A stretch of 64,000 bases of DNA from CAG-411 sp963643465 (GCA_963643465.1 CAVIJT010000003.1:1-64000); one strand, 5' to 3'; positions 53,242 through 61,146 are shown, counted from the stretch's first letter. Notes: a model not told the origin generated them from the letters alone. Program-made: numbers and translations.

Positions 53242-53976
53242 ATGAACAAAAAATGGAGAAATCGGTTAGCAGTGGGATTATGTATGGTTGCAATTGCAAA
53301 TTCAATGGGGGGAAGTAGTATTAACGCGTCTACTAAGAATACCGATGAGAGAGAAGCAATAATGGAGCTTGAGGAACTTGAAACAGTGAAAGAAGCAAAA
53401 ATAATTGAACAATCGGAATTGCCTGAAAATGTAATTCCTATTAAATTTAATGATGTAGAGGAAGCAAAAGAATATATAGAGCTACTAGAAGAAAACCCGG
53501 AATATGAGATGTCTTCAGAAACATTATTTGAATGCTATGATATAGAAAATAATGTGATTGATTTAAGTGGAGTTGATGTAGAAAAGGAAATGGAGATGGG
53601 GGATGAAAATAAACAGCCTGAGAATATTTCTGAAGTATTAAGTTCTGCAAATACACATACGGCAACTTCGAAAAAAAAATTAGGAGCTGGATATATTCAC
53701 ATTGACGTGGAATATACAGTAAAAAATCAAAAATTTAAGTCAATAAAAAGTATAAGTTCCTATTTTACTGGTGTTACATTTGGAAATAGTTGGGAACAAA
53801 AATCGACGAGTCAGAGAATTTCTAGTAATGGAAAAGAAATGAGTGTAACTGTAAAAGGAGTGGTGACACATTACTTTTTGCTTGATGTTGGTTTGACGGA
53901 GCTTTGGTCGGAAACTAAAACATACACACCTTCTTGGGTTTATAGCAATCATAGTTCTGGTGGTGGTAATTTTTAA
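53242..53976 (+). CDS. Secreted protein of unknown function (cassette gene 1)
   Basis: The 244-residue protein has a signal peptide (about 1-31, ending near INAST). Then comes a strongly acidic region (about 32-140, rich in Glu) and a beta-rich, more basic C-terminal domain (about 150-244) with KFKSIKSISSYFTG, SWEQKSTSQRISSNGK and a Gly/Ser tail SSGGGNF. I do not recognise the family. The two-part layout (acidic pro-like region, then a compact domain) would suit a precursor cleaved by the subtilisin encoded two genes downstream; this is inference. The start at 53242 has GGAGAAGGAT upstream. Confidence 0.72.
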   Translation: MNKKWRNRLAVGLCMVAIANSMGGSSINASTKNTDEREAIMELEELETVKEAKIIEQSELPENVIPIKFNDVEEAKEYIELLEENPEYEMSSETLFECYDIENNVIDLSGVDVEKEMEMGDENKQPENISEVLSSANTHTATSKKKLGAGYIHIDVEYTVKNQKFKSIKSISSYFTGVTFGNSWEQKSTSQRISSNGKEMSVTVKGVVTHYFLLDVGLTELWSETKTYTPSWVYSNHSSGGGNF

Positions 53977-53981
53977 AAATT

Positions 53982-54464
53982 ATGAAGAGAAAAGTTTGTA
54001 TTACGGTTTTGTTTGTTTCTTTTTTATGTGTAGGGAATATCTTCATTCGAAATACATTTGGAGTTTCGAATGAGGATACAGGAATACGAAATATTAACTG
54101 GGATATTAGTATGGAAGAATTGGCAGAAAAAGAAGAACAGCAAAAGGATGTAACGTATGCCAAGGTCGATGGAAATCAATTTATAGAATATACGCAATAT
54201 TGGGATTTAGCAGCTTATATTCAATATCAATTTGTGGATGCTTCGCTAGAAACAATTGAAGTTTATTTTGATATTGATGTAAAAAAAGATTGGATAAGCA
54301 TAATGCAAAAAATATATGCTGCTGAAGGCGAAGAATTTGCAAATTCTAAGGAGAGTAAAGAAGGGCAGTCCTATTTGCGAACTTGGGAAAAGAATAATAA
54401 TAGGTATAAATTAACGTGTAATTTTAAGAAAAGTGAGATGTATATCACTGTTTGTAAAAAATAG
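53982..54464 (+). CDS. Exported protein of unknown function (cassette gene 2)
   Basis: The 160-residue protein begins with a signal peptide or membrane anchor (KVCITVLFVSFLCVGNIFI, about 4-22) and then a mixed polar domain with WDISMEELAEKEEQQ and YIQYQFVDASLETIEVYFDI. No family is recognised. It starts five bases after the previous stop and ends 11 bases before the protease gene, so it belongs to the same transcript. A ribosome binding site is weak, suggesting translational coupling. Confidence 0.7.
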   Translation: MKRKVCITVLFVSFLCVGNIFIRNTFGVSNEDTGIRNINWDISMEELAEKEEQQKDVTYAKVDGNQFIEYTQYWDLAAYIQYQFVDASLETIEVYFDIDVKKDWISIMQKIYAAEGEEFANSKESKEGQSYLRTWEKNNNRYKLTCNFKKSEMYITVCKK

Positions 54465-54475
54465 GTTATAAGATA

Positions 54476-55606
54476 ATGAGGTATCAAAAAGTAAGGATTG
54501 CATTAATAACTGTTGTTTTGTTATACGTTTGTATCATTATGATGCGAACTTACATAATGGATAACCAAGAGAGAGATGTGAATAAAGGAAAGAACTTATG
54601 TAATCTTGATAGTGAGCAGTATGTGCAATGGTTTTATAATAATACATCAGTTACTTTTAAAAATTATAATGAAGCGGCTTGGGAGGGGGATACCTTTCGC
54701 AATATTGGGATTGATATTGGCTATGATGAGGAGATAAACTTTCAGCCGAAAAGAGAAGTAATCGTGGCAGTGCTTGATGCAGGTGTGAATTTGCAAAATG
54801 TTGCTGTCACTGATTTTATATGGTATAATGGGAACGAAATAGCTGCTGATAATTTAGACAATGATAAGAATGGCTATATTGATGATGTATTAGGATGGGA
54901 TTTTGTAAACAATTCAGCTAAGTGTACTTTTCGGAGTGGATATTCGGATAATCATGCAACTTTTGTGGCTGGTTTAATAGCCAGTAAAGGATCGGTTCAT
55001 GGAGTGGTACAAAATGCTATGTGCAAGCTGATGTGTCTTAAAGTTACGGATGAGGAATCTGGCACTGGAAGTATAGAGAATGTTGTTTCGGCAATAGAGT
55101 ATGCAGAACAGAATGGGGCACAGGTTTGTTGTATGAGTCTCAATTCATATAAAGATGATGAAAGGTTGAGATACGCAATACAAGATAGTAGTATGTTGTT
55201 TGTCGTTTCTGCAGGAAATGATGGTGTGTGTTTAGATCAAAGTATGAATAATTATCCAACCTGTTATGGGTTTGAAAATGTCATTAGTGTTGCTGACTTA
55301 AGGTGTGATGGAAAATTGAGTAAGACATCTAATTATGGAACTTGTGTGGATATTGCAGCACCCGGAACGGATATATTGAGTATTTGTGGAATGGATAGTT
55401 TTTGTTATATGAGTGGTACTTCGTGTGCAGCACCGCTAGTAGCAGGAGCAGCGGTTTTAGTGTTTCAAAAAGCAAAAGTACCAATGTGTGCATCAGAAGT
55501 AAAAACAGTGCTTATTAATACGGTCAGCAAGGTTTCTTATTTAGAAGGAATGATATCATCCGGAGGTTATTTGAATCTATCAGAAGCATTGGTATCTATA
55601 GAATAA
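54476..55606 (+). CDS. Membrane-anchored subtilisin-family (S8) serine protease (cassette gene 3)
   Basis: The 376-residue protease has an N-terminal membrane segment (about 7-24), so the catalytic domain is outside the cell. The triad is D101 in VAVLDAGV, H160 in DNHATFVAG and S316 in MSGTSCAAP, with oxyanion N248 in SAGND. DNDKNGYIDDVLGWDF looks like a calcium-binding turn. It is unusually rich in cysteine (over a dozen), several near the active site. No inhibitor-type propeptide is obvious. It lies third in the cassette and is followed by a tiny membrane protein. Confidence 0.9.
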   Translation: MRYQKVRIALITVVLLYVCIIMMRTYIMDNQERDVNKGKNLCNLDSEQYVQWFYNNTSVTFKNYNEAAWEGDTFRNIGIDIGYDEEINFQPKREVIVAVLDAGVNLQNVAVTDFIWYNGNEIAADNLDNDKNGYIDDVLGWDFVNNSAKCTFRSGYSDNHATFVAGLIASKGSVHGVVQNAMCKLMCLKVTDEESGTGSIENVVSAIEYAEQNGAQVCCMSLNSYKDDERLRYAIQDSSMLFVVSAGNDGVCLDQSMNNYPTCYGFENVISVADLRCDGKLSKTSNYGTCVDIAAPGTDILSICGMDSFCYMSGTSCAAPLVAGAAVLVFQKAKVPMCASEVKTVLINTVSKVSYLEGMISSGGYLNLSEALVSIE

Positions 55607-55630
55607 TATTTGTATTGGAGGATGGTTTTT

Positions 55631-55741
55631 ATGGTTGAGTTACTTTGGACCTTGCTAAATTTAATAGTGCTTGTTTCGATGTCTGCATTTTGCATTTATG
55701 TTATGGTTTATATCGTACGTTATATAAAAAAAAATAAGTGA
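55631..55741 (+). CDS. 36-residue single-span membrane protein (cassette gene 4)
   Basis: A small ORF with a strong ribosome binding site: GGAGG nine bases before the ATG, 24 bp after the protease stop. The protein begins MVELLWTLLNLIVLVSMS, has one hydrophobic helix (about 4-28) and a basic tail RYIKKNK. It resembles small membrane regulators or toxin-like peptides in shape only. A terminator follows at 55791, so it is the last gene of the cassette. Confidence 0.65.
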   Translation: MVELLWTLLNLIVLVSMSAFCIYVMVYIVRYIKKNK

Positions 55742-55790
55742 TTCTAAATTGCGTTTGCTTATAACAAAAAAGTTAATATAAGTATTTAAG

Positions 55791-55819
55791 GGAAGAGTAG
55801 AAGATACTCTTCCTTTTTT
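55791..55819 (+). terminator. Terminator of the protease cassette
   Basis: GGAAGAGTA (55791-55799) pairs with TACTCTTCC (55805-55813), followed by TTTTTT. Confidence 0.9.
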
Positions 55820-55896
55820 AGTGCAAAAGCCCGGCAAGCACAATCATGCTTGCATGAAATTGGGAATAGGGTGTTTTTATAGTTTTTAAATAAGTA

Positions 55897-55990
55897 TTGA
55901 CAATACATAGAAACTATGATAATCTTACTATACCAATCGTACTACGACAGACATAGCAATGACAGTCGTAACAACGACAGTCGAGGGAGG
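55897..55990 (+). promoter_or_regulatory. Promoter and repeat-containing operator of the PadR cluster
   Basis: TTGACA (55897-55902) is followed by GATAAT (55918-55923). Downstream, AATGACAGTCG and AACGACAGTCG form a direct repeat (from about 55958 to 55983), with CTACGACAG a third partial copy. Repeats between promoter and the padR start are a likely site for PadR autoregulation. The -10 assignment is tentative. Confidence 0.45.
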
Positions 55991-55997
55991 TGTGAAT

Positions 55998-56345
55998 ATG
56001 ATAAGTATAAGTAGTGATGTGATTCGCGGATATAACGATACAATTATTTTGTTTTTGTTACTGGAAGGTCCATCTTATGGGTATGAAATTTCAAAGCAAA
56101 TACGGCAAATTTCTGAGGAAAAATATGTGATAAAAGAAACTACTTTGTATTCTGCATTTACCCGGATGGAGAAGCATGGATATGTGGAGTCCTATTCTGA
56201 TAATAATAATCAGCAGGGAAAGCGGAGAACGTATTATCGGATAACGGATGCCGGAAGAGAATATTATAAAAATAAATGTGCGGAATGGGATGTTACGCAG
56301 GAAGTAGTAACAAAATTTATTTTAAAAGAAGAGTGTGAAAGTTGA
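55998..56345 (+). CDS. PadR-family transcriptional regulator
   Basis: The 115-residue winged-helix regulator begins MISISSDVIRGYNDTIILFLLLEGPSYGYEI, with the recognition region KETTLYSAFTRMEKHGYVESY and wing GKRRTYYRITDAGREYY. I use the ATG at 55998 with GGGAGG upstream; the ORF is open to 55959. It heads a four-gene set of envelope proteins that it probably represses, as is usual for PadR with permease-prefix membrane proteins. Confidence 0.93.
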   Translation: MISISSDVIRGYNDTIILFLLLEGPSYGYEISKQIRQISEEKYVIKETTLYSAFTRMEKHGYVESYSDNNNQQGKRRTYYRITDAGREYYKNKCAEWDVTQEVVTKFILKEECES

Positions 56346-56399
56346 TATAGTTTTGTAGTTTCTCACAAGGTGGGATGAAAGAAAAAGGAGGGAAATATC

Positions 56400-57386
56400 A
56401 TGGATATTATTAAGACATATCTGGATAATATGTTTCAAAATTTGCCAAATACACCACAGGTGCAGCGGGCAAGAGAAGAATTGTTCCAGATGATGGAAGA
56501 TAAATATACAGAATTAAAAGAAGATGGAAAGACGGAGAATGAAGCAATTGGAATTGTTATTTCTGAGTTTGGAAATTTAGATGAATTAGCGGAAGATTTA
56601 GGAATTCAAGGTGTGATGAATCAACAGGAAGAAATACATAATTTTTCCGGAAGAGAAATGAATATAGAAGAGGCAAAGAATTATTTGGCTGCACTGGGAA
56701 AACGTGCATGGATGATAGCGTTTGGTGTATTTCTTTGTATTGCCTCTACCGTATCAATTGTTTTTTGTGATGCACTAAGTTCTGAAAGTTATGAGAATTT
56801 GCTGGAAGGAATCGGAGTGTGCATTATGTTTGCTTTTATTGCGGTTGCAGTAATTTTGTTTGTGTCATCAAGCGGTGTTACAAAGGAATGGAAAGAAGGC
56901 AGTTTTCGTTTGAGTCAAGAGGCAGAACAATATGTATGGGAAGAAAAACGGAAAAAGTCTGGAATGTTCCAAGTGATGATAGCAATTGGAATCGCAGTAT
57001 GTGTACTTAGTCTAGTGCCTACAATTCTGATAGACAGCTTAGATCTGAACGACTTATGGGAAGAGTTATCATGTGGAATGTTTTTAATCCTTGTGGCAAT
57101 TGGCGTATATATGATTGTGTACGGCGGCATGAAGAAAGGTTGTTACAACCAATTGTTACACATTGAAGAAACCAGCGGAGAAGAGATAAAGTATCAGGAA
57201 GTGTATACAAATCCTTGTACAAATTTTATTATGAGCGTGTATTGGAATACGGTAACTTGTGTATATTTATGTTGGAGCTTTCTTACATTTGACTGGCATA
57301 TCAGTTGGATTGTATGGCCAATTGCAGCAGTTATATACAACATTTTGAAAAGCTTATTCAGCGAAAGCTACGAGGAGGTGAGATAG
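56400..57386 (+). CDS. Permease-prefix-domain membrane protein
   Basis: The 328-residue protein starts with a helical cytoplasmic domain (about 1-75: YLDNMFQNLPNTPQVQRAREELFQMMEDKYTEL), the permease prefix 1 type found next to PadR regulators, including EAIGIVISEFGNLDELAEDLG. Membrane segments follow at about 102-122, 137-160, 193-212, 224-243 and near the C-terminus. Function unknown; these proteins are thought to respond to envelope stress. GGAGGG precedes the ATG. Confidence 0.82.
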   Translation: MDIIKTYLDNMFQNLPNTPQVQRAREELFQMMEDKYTELKEDGKTENEAIGIVISEFGNLDELAEDLGIQGVMNQQEEIHNFSGREMNIEEAKNYLAALGKRAWMIAFGVFLCIASTVSIVFCDALSSESYENLLEGIGVCIMFAFIAVAVILFVSSSGVTKEWKEGSFRLSQEAEQYVWEEKRKKSGMFQVMIAIGIAVCVLSLVPTILIDSLDLNDLWEELSCGMFLILVAIGVYMIVYGGMKKGCYNQLLHIEETSGEEIKYQEVYTNPCTNFIMSVYWNTVTCVYLCWSFLTFDWHISWIVWPIAAVIYNILKSLFSESYEEVR

Positions 57387-57387
57387 A

Positions 57388-58176
57388 ATGGGCAAGAAAA
57401 TTTATTTGACAACGATATGGATTATCACATTATTTTGTATTATGATCGGCTGCAATCGGTACTCGTATTCTTTTTCCTGGGGATTTTGGGGAGAAGAGAC
57501 TTATAAAGATGTAGAGGATTTTGATACGTCTGTAGAAAGAAAAACAAAAGAGAATGGTGAAAAAGGAACGCACAAATACGAACAGACATTTACAAATTTG
57601 ATTATTGATTGTGATACCGCAGATATTACCATAAAAGACGGAGATGAATTTTCGTGTAAATATAAAGTATCTTCCGGAGCAGAATATGCTCTTGATTGGA
57701 AACCGGATAATGAAGGTACTGCTTATATAACACAGACTATTGACAAATTGAAAAGTAGCAAGGAATCTTCTTTTGTTATTACCATTCCATCTCATGTGAG
57801 ATTATCCAATATAACAATTGAAAATGCAGTAGGAGATACCAAAATTAATGGAATTGCGGTAGATAACGTTTCTATCATTTCTGATGTAGGAGATGTGGAG
57901 ATGAAGAAATCAGATGTGGGAAATGTAACGGTAGAAGCGCATACAGGAGATGTGGAATGCAAGCATACAGTGTTTGTTAATTTTACAGCTACCTGTGATG
58001 TGGGAGATTGTAAAGTAGAAGATGTGAATGTGAATAATTATAATCTGGATTTATCTACTGGTGTGGGAGAAGTTGAGATTGATGATACAAAACAGAGTTC
58101 ATCTTATGTATTGGATAATAAGCTGTCACAAAATATAAACATTACCTGTAATGTAGGAGATGTGGAAATAAATTAG
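57388..58176 (+). CDS. DUF4097-like beta-repeat lipoprotein
   Basis: The 262-residue protein has an N-terminal hydrophobic segment ending in MIGC (about 23), so it may be a lipoprotein. The rest is a repetitive beta structure with GDTKINGI, GDVEMKKS, GDVECKHT and GDVEIN units, the DUF4097 (putative adhesin-like) pattern. It starts two bases after the preceding stop with GAGGAGGTGAG at the end of that gene, so the two are translationally linked. The role is unknown. Confidence 0.8.
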   Translation: MGKKIYLTTIWIITLFCIMIGCNRYSYSFSWGFWGEETYKDVEDFDTSVERKTKENGEKGTHKYEQTFTNLIIDCDTADITIKDGDEFSCKYKVSSGAEYALDWKPDNEGTAYITQTIDKLKSSKESSFVITIPSHVRLSNITIENAVGDTKINGIAVDNVSIISDVGDVEMKKSDVGNVTVEAHTGDVECKHTVFVNFTATCDVGDCKVEDVNVNNYNLDLSTGVGEVEIDDTKQSSSYVLDNKLSQNINITCNVGDVEIN

Positions 58177-58196
58177 AAAAAAGGAGATACTGTTTT

Positions 58197-59093
58197 ATGA
58201 GAACAAGATTAAAAAAGAGTTTGAGTTTCGTAATGCTTTGCAGCATGCTTTTATTTACTGGATGCGGGGAACAGCCCAAAGATGTAACGGAGCATGCCAG
58301 TGCGCCAGAAGTAACAGGTAATATGGATATTTCTATATTAGATGTAGGAAAAGCAGATTGTATTGTAATTCAGACAGAAAACTATAATATGATGATTGAT
58401 ACGGCAGAAAAGAATAATGCCGATGATATTGAGGAATTTTTGGCAGCCAACAACATTACAAGAATTGATTATTTGGAACTTACCCACTATGACAAGGATC
58501 ATATTGGTGGTTTGAAGAAATTATTGAAGAATGGATTAGAAGTTGGTCATATTTATGCGTATGACAATGAAGCGACTTCCGGTACTTACATGGATATGAT
58601 GGAAGCGTTGGAGGAGCATGGATTATCTTTGGACTATGTGAAGGATACGGTAGAACTTACTTTAGATGATGTGCTTATAGAAATTTATCCACCATTGAAA
58701 GACTCTTATGTGTCTGCAGATACACAACCGGGTGATGAAATGGAAAATGAATTTTCTCTTGTTACAAAAATAACTCACGGTGATAACAGATTCTTATTTA
58801 CAGGAGATGCTTGTAATGGTCGTTTGCAAGAACTTTCAAGTCAGCTTAATGTAGATGTGGATTTCTTGAAAGTTCCTCATCATGGAAATGGAGATAACAA
58901 TACCAATTCATTTGTGCAGAAAGTAAGTGCAGAATATGCAGTAATTACCTGTTCCAATAAAAATATGCCAGATCAGGCAGTAGTAGATGCGTTGGAAAAG
59001 ACCGGGGCAAAAGTATATGAGACGAGAAATGGACAAGTAGATTGTTCCAGTGATGGTAAAACAATTTCTGTGACACAAATACCAGCAGAATAG
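58197..59093 (+). CDS. Metallo-beta-lactamase-fold lipoprotein (ComEC/Rec2-type domain)
   Basis: The 298-residue exported protein has a lipobox ending FTGC (about 23). The domain is a metallo-beta-lactamase fold of the ComEC C-terminal type: LDVGKADCIVIQ, metal motif THYDKDHIGG, FLFTGDA and KVPHHGNGD. All expected metal ligands appear present, so hydrolase activity (nuclease or phosphodiesterase) outside the cell is possible. It is the last gene of the PadR cluster. GGAG lies ten bases upstream of the ATG. Confidence 0.88.
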   Translation: MRTRLKKSLSFVMLCSMLLFTGCGEQPKDVTEHASAPEVTGNMDISILDVGKADCIVIQTENYNMMIDTAEKNNADDIEEFLAANNITRIDYLELTHYDKDHIGGLKKLLKNGLEVGHIYAYDNEATSGTYMDMMEALEEHGLSLDYVKDTVELTLDDVLIEIYPPLKDSYVSADTQPGDEMENEFSLVTKITHGDNRFLFTGDACNGRLQELSSQLNVDVDFLKVPHHGNGDNNTNSFVQKVSAEYAVITCSNKNMPDQAVVDALEKTGAKVYETRNGQVDCSSDGKTISVTQIPAE

Positions 59094-59107
59094 AAAGTAA
59101 GAGAAAC

Positions 59108-59149
59108 AGGCATTTAATCGAGTGAGTCAGCCTACTCGATTAAATGCCT
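59108..59149. repeat. Long perfect hairpin of the CGAGTAG family
   Basis: AGGCATTTAATCGAGT (59108-59123) and ACTCGATTAAATGCCT (59134-59149) pair perfectly over 16 bp around GAGTCAGCCT. It follows the PadR cluster but has an A-run, not a T-run, after it, so its use as a terminator in the plus direction is doubtful. Confidence 0.7.
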
Positions 59150-59231
59150 AAAAAAATAAGTCATACATACCTGCATTTATAGGCTTTTTACGTGTTTTTG
59201 AAAAAAAATAAAAAAAATTGAAAAAAACACT

Positions 59232-59260
59232 TGCATTTTGTAATGACATTATATATAATA
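59232..59260 (+). promoter_or_regulatory. Promoter of tRNA-Lys
   Basis: TTGCAT (59232-59237), 17 bp, TATAAT (59255-59260), 43 bp before the tRNA. Confidence 0.7.
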
Positions 59261-59302
59261 CTAATTGTTGACGCGGTAAGCGTTAAGAAATCAATAAAAT
59301 AT

Positions 59303-59375
59303 GCGCTGCTAGCTCAGTTGGTAGAGCACCTGACTCTTAATCAGGGTGTCCAGGGTTCGAACCCCTGGCGGCGCA
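59303..59375 (+). tRNA. tRNA-Lys (anticodon CUU)
   Basis: Acceptor GCGCTGC/GCGGCGC, D-arm with GCTCAGTTGGTAGAGC, anticodon stem CCTGA/TCAGG enclosing CTCTTAA, and T-arm GGTTCGAACC; discriminator A. The anticodon CUU reads AAG. Confidence 0.96.
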
Positions 59376-59713
59376 CTTAAGGTCCTAGTTTGGCAGACGT
59401 AGAGCTGTTGGGTTGGGGCTTTTTGTTTTGTTCTTTTATCTTTAGGCAAAAGAGAATCAAATCTTTTTGCTCTATAGTTTTAGTAGTAGGTCATACAATT
59501 TCCAAGTTATTTTAGAAAAAATTATCAAAAAATGGTCGTTCATAACAAAAATTCGCCGTTTATAACAATTTTTTAAAATACCTAAATAAATGTGGTATAT
59601 TTTTAGAAAAGGATTTTAACAAAAGAGTTTGAAAATAGTAAGGGTTACTAAAAACGATAAAATACGCAAAAAAAGTAACAAAAAGCGATAAATCGTTTTA
59701 GGGAATTTTATAA
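59376..59713 (+). promoter_or_regulatory. LytTR-type direct repeats and promoter, site A
   Basis: CGTTCATAACAA (59537-59548) and CGTTTATAACAA (59557-59568) are direct repeats with a 20-bp period. Downstream is CCTAAATAA (59581) and a TATATT -10 (59596-59601) with no good -35. This is the layout of promoters activated by LytTR regulators. It lies in the 338-bp gap after tRNA-Lys and in front of the LytTR remnant; nothing else was recognised except GTTACT/AGTAAC and CTAAAACGAT-like inverted repeats near 59640-59700. Confidence 0.6.
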
Positions 59714-60049
59714 AAGCAGAAGAATATATGTATAGAAGATGTACAGGAAGTTGTTAAATTAAAAGAAGTTCGATATATAAAAGCAGAAAGTCAATATAGT
59801 CATTTATACATGAATAGTGGAGATGTCATTATTACAAGGAAAAATTTAGGAACATTAAAAAAAGAAATAGAAGCCTACGGTTTTTTTTGTACCCATAGAA
59901 GTTACTTAGTAAATTTACGGTATGTAAAGATTATAAAAAAAGAAGTAGTTCTCTATGATGGGACTAAAATAAAGATTGCTAGAGGGAAACATGAAAGTGT
60001 GAAATTGGCATTTTGGGCTTACATGGACAAGAATGGAAGGTGTATATGA
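59714..60049 (+). pseudogene. LytTR DNA-binding domain remnant
   Basis: The open frame 59714-60049 encodes a nearly whole LytTR domain: KEVRYIKAESQYSHLYM, then GFFCTHRSYLVNLRYVKII and VVLYDGTKIKIARGK. The receiver domain that normally precedes it is missing, and there is no ATG, GTG or TTG before residue 33 of this frame. The ATG at 59810 would give 79 residues without the first strand of the domain. I read it as the 3' part of an AgrA-like response regulator gene left by a deletion. Its TGA overlaps the next ATG. Confidence 0.72.
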
Positions 60050-60141
60050 TGTGGGGAGTAGGTGAGGAATGCGTCAAAATTGGAATTCAAGTGTTAAAGA
60101 TGTTTATTGGAAAAATCATGTATTCTCACTCCAAGTTATGA
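60046..60141 (+). pseudogene. Possible 5' remnant of the partner sensor kinase gene
   Basis: The 31-codon frame starts with ATG overlapping the LytTR stop as ATGA and reads MMWGVGEECVKIGIQVLKMF before stopping at 60141. The four-base overlap is typical of a response regulator followed by its kinase, so this may be the truncated kinase start. No family can be assigned from so short a sequence; it might also be chance. Confidence 0.35.
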
Positions 60142-60160
60142 TACCAGATGTGTAAAAAAG

Positions 60161-60229
60161 TGCGTTTCACACCAAAAAAATGCGTTTCACACCATTGTGC
60201 TGGAAAAGCCTAAAATAAGCAGATATAAT
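60161..60229 (+). promoter_or_regulatory. LytTR-type direct repeats and promoter, site B
   Basis: TGCGTTTCACACCA occurs at 60161-60174 and again at 60181-60194, a 20-bp period. CCTAAAATAA begins at 60209 and TATAAT is at 60224-60229. The distance from CCTAAA to the -10 is 15 bp, the same as at site A. There is no -35 match, so an activator bound to the repeats is expected. The promoter faces the two small exported proteins. Confidence 0.65.
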
Positions 60230-60270
60230 GAAATTGAGCGCTTAGTACGGTACAAAGGAGGAAGATAGAA

Positions 60271-60323
60271 ATGGAACAATAATGAGGAATTTTGAGGTAG
60301 ATAATTTTTATATGGTGTGTTAA
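60271..60323 (+). other. Strong ribosome binding site followed by a 3-codon ORF
   Basis: AGGAGG lies nine bases before ATG GAA CAA TAA (60271-60282). The stop overlaps a second ATG (60282) that opens a 13-codon frame reading MRNFEVDNFYMVC. This may be a broken small gene, a leader peptide, or a very short peptide gene driven by site B. Confidence 0.35.
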
Positions 60324-60356
60324 TGCTTTAATCAAAGAGAAGGGATGAATATAATT

Positions 60357-60635
60357 ATGAAAAGAAAACTATATGTGTTAATAATGTCTATGATTTTATT
60401 TTTATCACCAATAGTAAGCGAAGCAGATATTATTGCAGTAGCTAATACAAAGACAGATGTGGTAATTGATAAAATTACGGAAAATGATTTGAAATTATAT
60501 GCGAATGATATTAGAAAGTATATAGAAACATTTGCGAATCAAATAGAAACAAGTAAATTATATAAGGTCGATCTTATAGATTATAACAATGTTGATTTTG
60601 TAAATACTTATGGTGTTACTTATGATATTGATTAA
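60357..60635 (+). CDS. Small exported protein of unknown function
   Basis: A 92-residue protein beginning MKRKLYVLIMSMILFLSPIVSEAD, a clear signal peptide (about 1-22), followed by a polar domain with DVVIDKITENDLKLYANDIRK and YNNVDFVNTYGVTYDID. No family is recognised. I chose the ATG at 60357 (GGGATGA at good spacing); the ATG at 60345 directly abuts AAGGG. It lies downstream of site B and upstream of a lipoprotein gene. Confidence 0.65.
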   Translation: MKRKLYVLIMSMILFLSPIVSEADIIAVANTKTDVVIDKITENDLKLYANDIRKYIETFANQIETSKLYKVDLIDYNNVDFVNTYGVTYDID

Positions 60636-60653
60636 ATATTAGGGGGTGTTACT

Positions 60654-61070
60654 ATGAAAAAATTATGCTTATTATTCATGTCTTTAGGAATAGCAATCTG
60701 TATGACAAGTTGTGGAACAAATAAAAATACTTCAAAAGAAGTTACGCAGAGTCAGGTAAATACAACTGCTTCCTCTGAGGATGAGGTGTGTTCTGTACAC
60801 ATAGAAAACTATACGGGTGTTATTGTTGGTGTAGAAAATGAAGAGAATAATGAGGTTGATAAAATTTCTACAACGGCTCAATTGCAAATAGAACTTTCAG
60901 ATAGCGATGAAGTGATTGTTTGTGAGTTATTAGGACCTAGCACAGAATATATCAATATGAATGGAGACGGTCTGAAAATTGGGGATACGGTAAATTTGGA
61001 TTGTGAAGTGCATGTAAAGGATGGAGAAATTATAAGTCGCTCTGTGGTTTCTATAAAGGTAGTGCAATAG
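60654..61070 (+). CDS. Small lipoprotein with an OB-like domain
   Basis: The 138-residue protein has lipobox CMTSC (cysteine about residue 20), a Ser/Thr-rich spacer, and a beta-rich domain with VHIENYTGVIVGVENE, AQLQIELSDSDEVIVCELLG and LKIGDTVNLDCEVHVKDGEIISR. The last part resembles small OB-fold-like extracellular domains, but I cannot name the family. GGGGG precedes the ATG. It ends the transcript predicted from site B. Confidence 0.75.
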   Translation: MKKLCLLFMSLGIAICMTSCGTNKNTSKEVTQSQVNTTASSEDEVCSVHIENYTGVIVGVENEENNEVDKISTTAQLQIELSDSDEVIVCELLGPSTEYINMNGDGLKIGDTVNLDCEVHVKDGEIISRSVVSIKVVQ

Positions 61071-61076
61071 AATGTA

Positions 61077-61107
61077 AAAAGCCAAAATTGAAAAATTTTG
61101 GCTTTTT
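61077..61107 (+). terminator. Terminator after the small lipoprotein gene
   Basis: AAAAGCCAAAATT pairs with AATTTTGGCTTTT (13 bp, loop GAAA), ending in TTTTTT. Confidence 0.9.
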
Positions 61108-61146
61108 TAAATATAAACAATTCATAAAATATCCATATATTACCTA

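Noticed and set aside
59108..59149. Plain terminator for the PadR cluster
   Set aside because: The stem is perfect, but the plus-strand 3' flank is an A-run, so I list it as a repeat hairpin instead.
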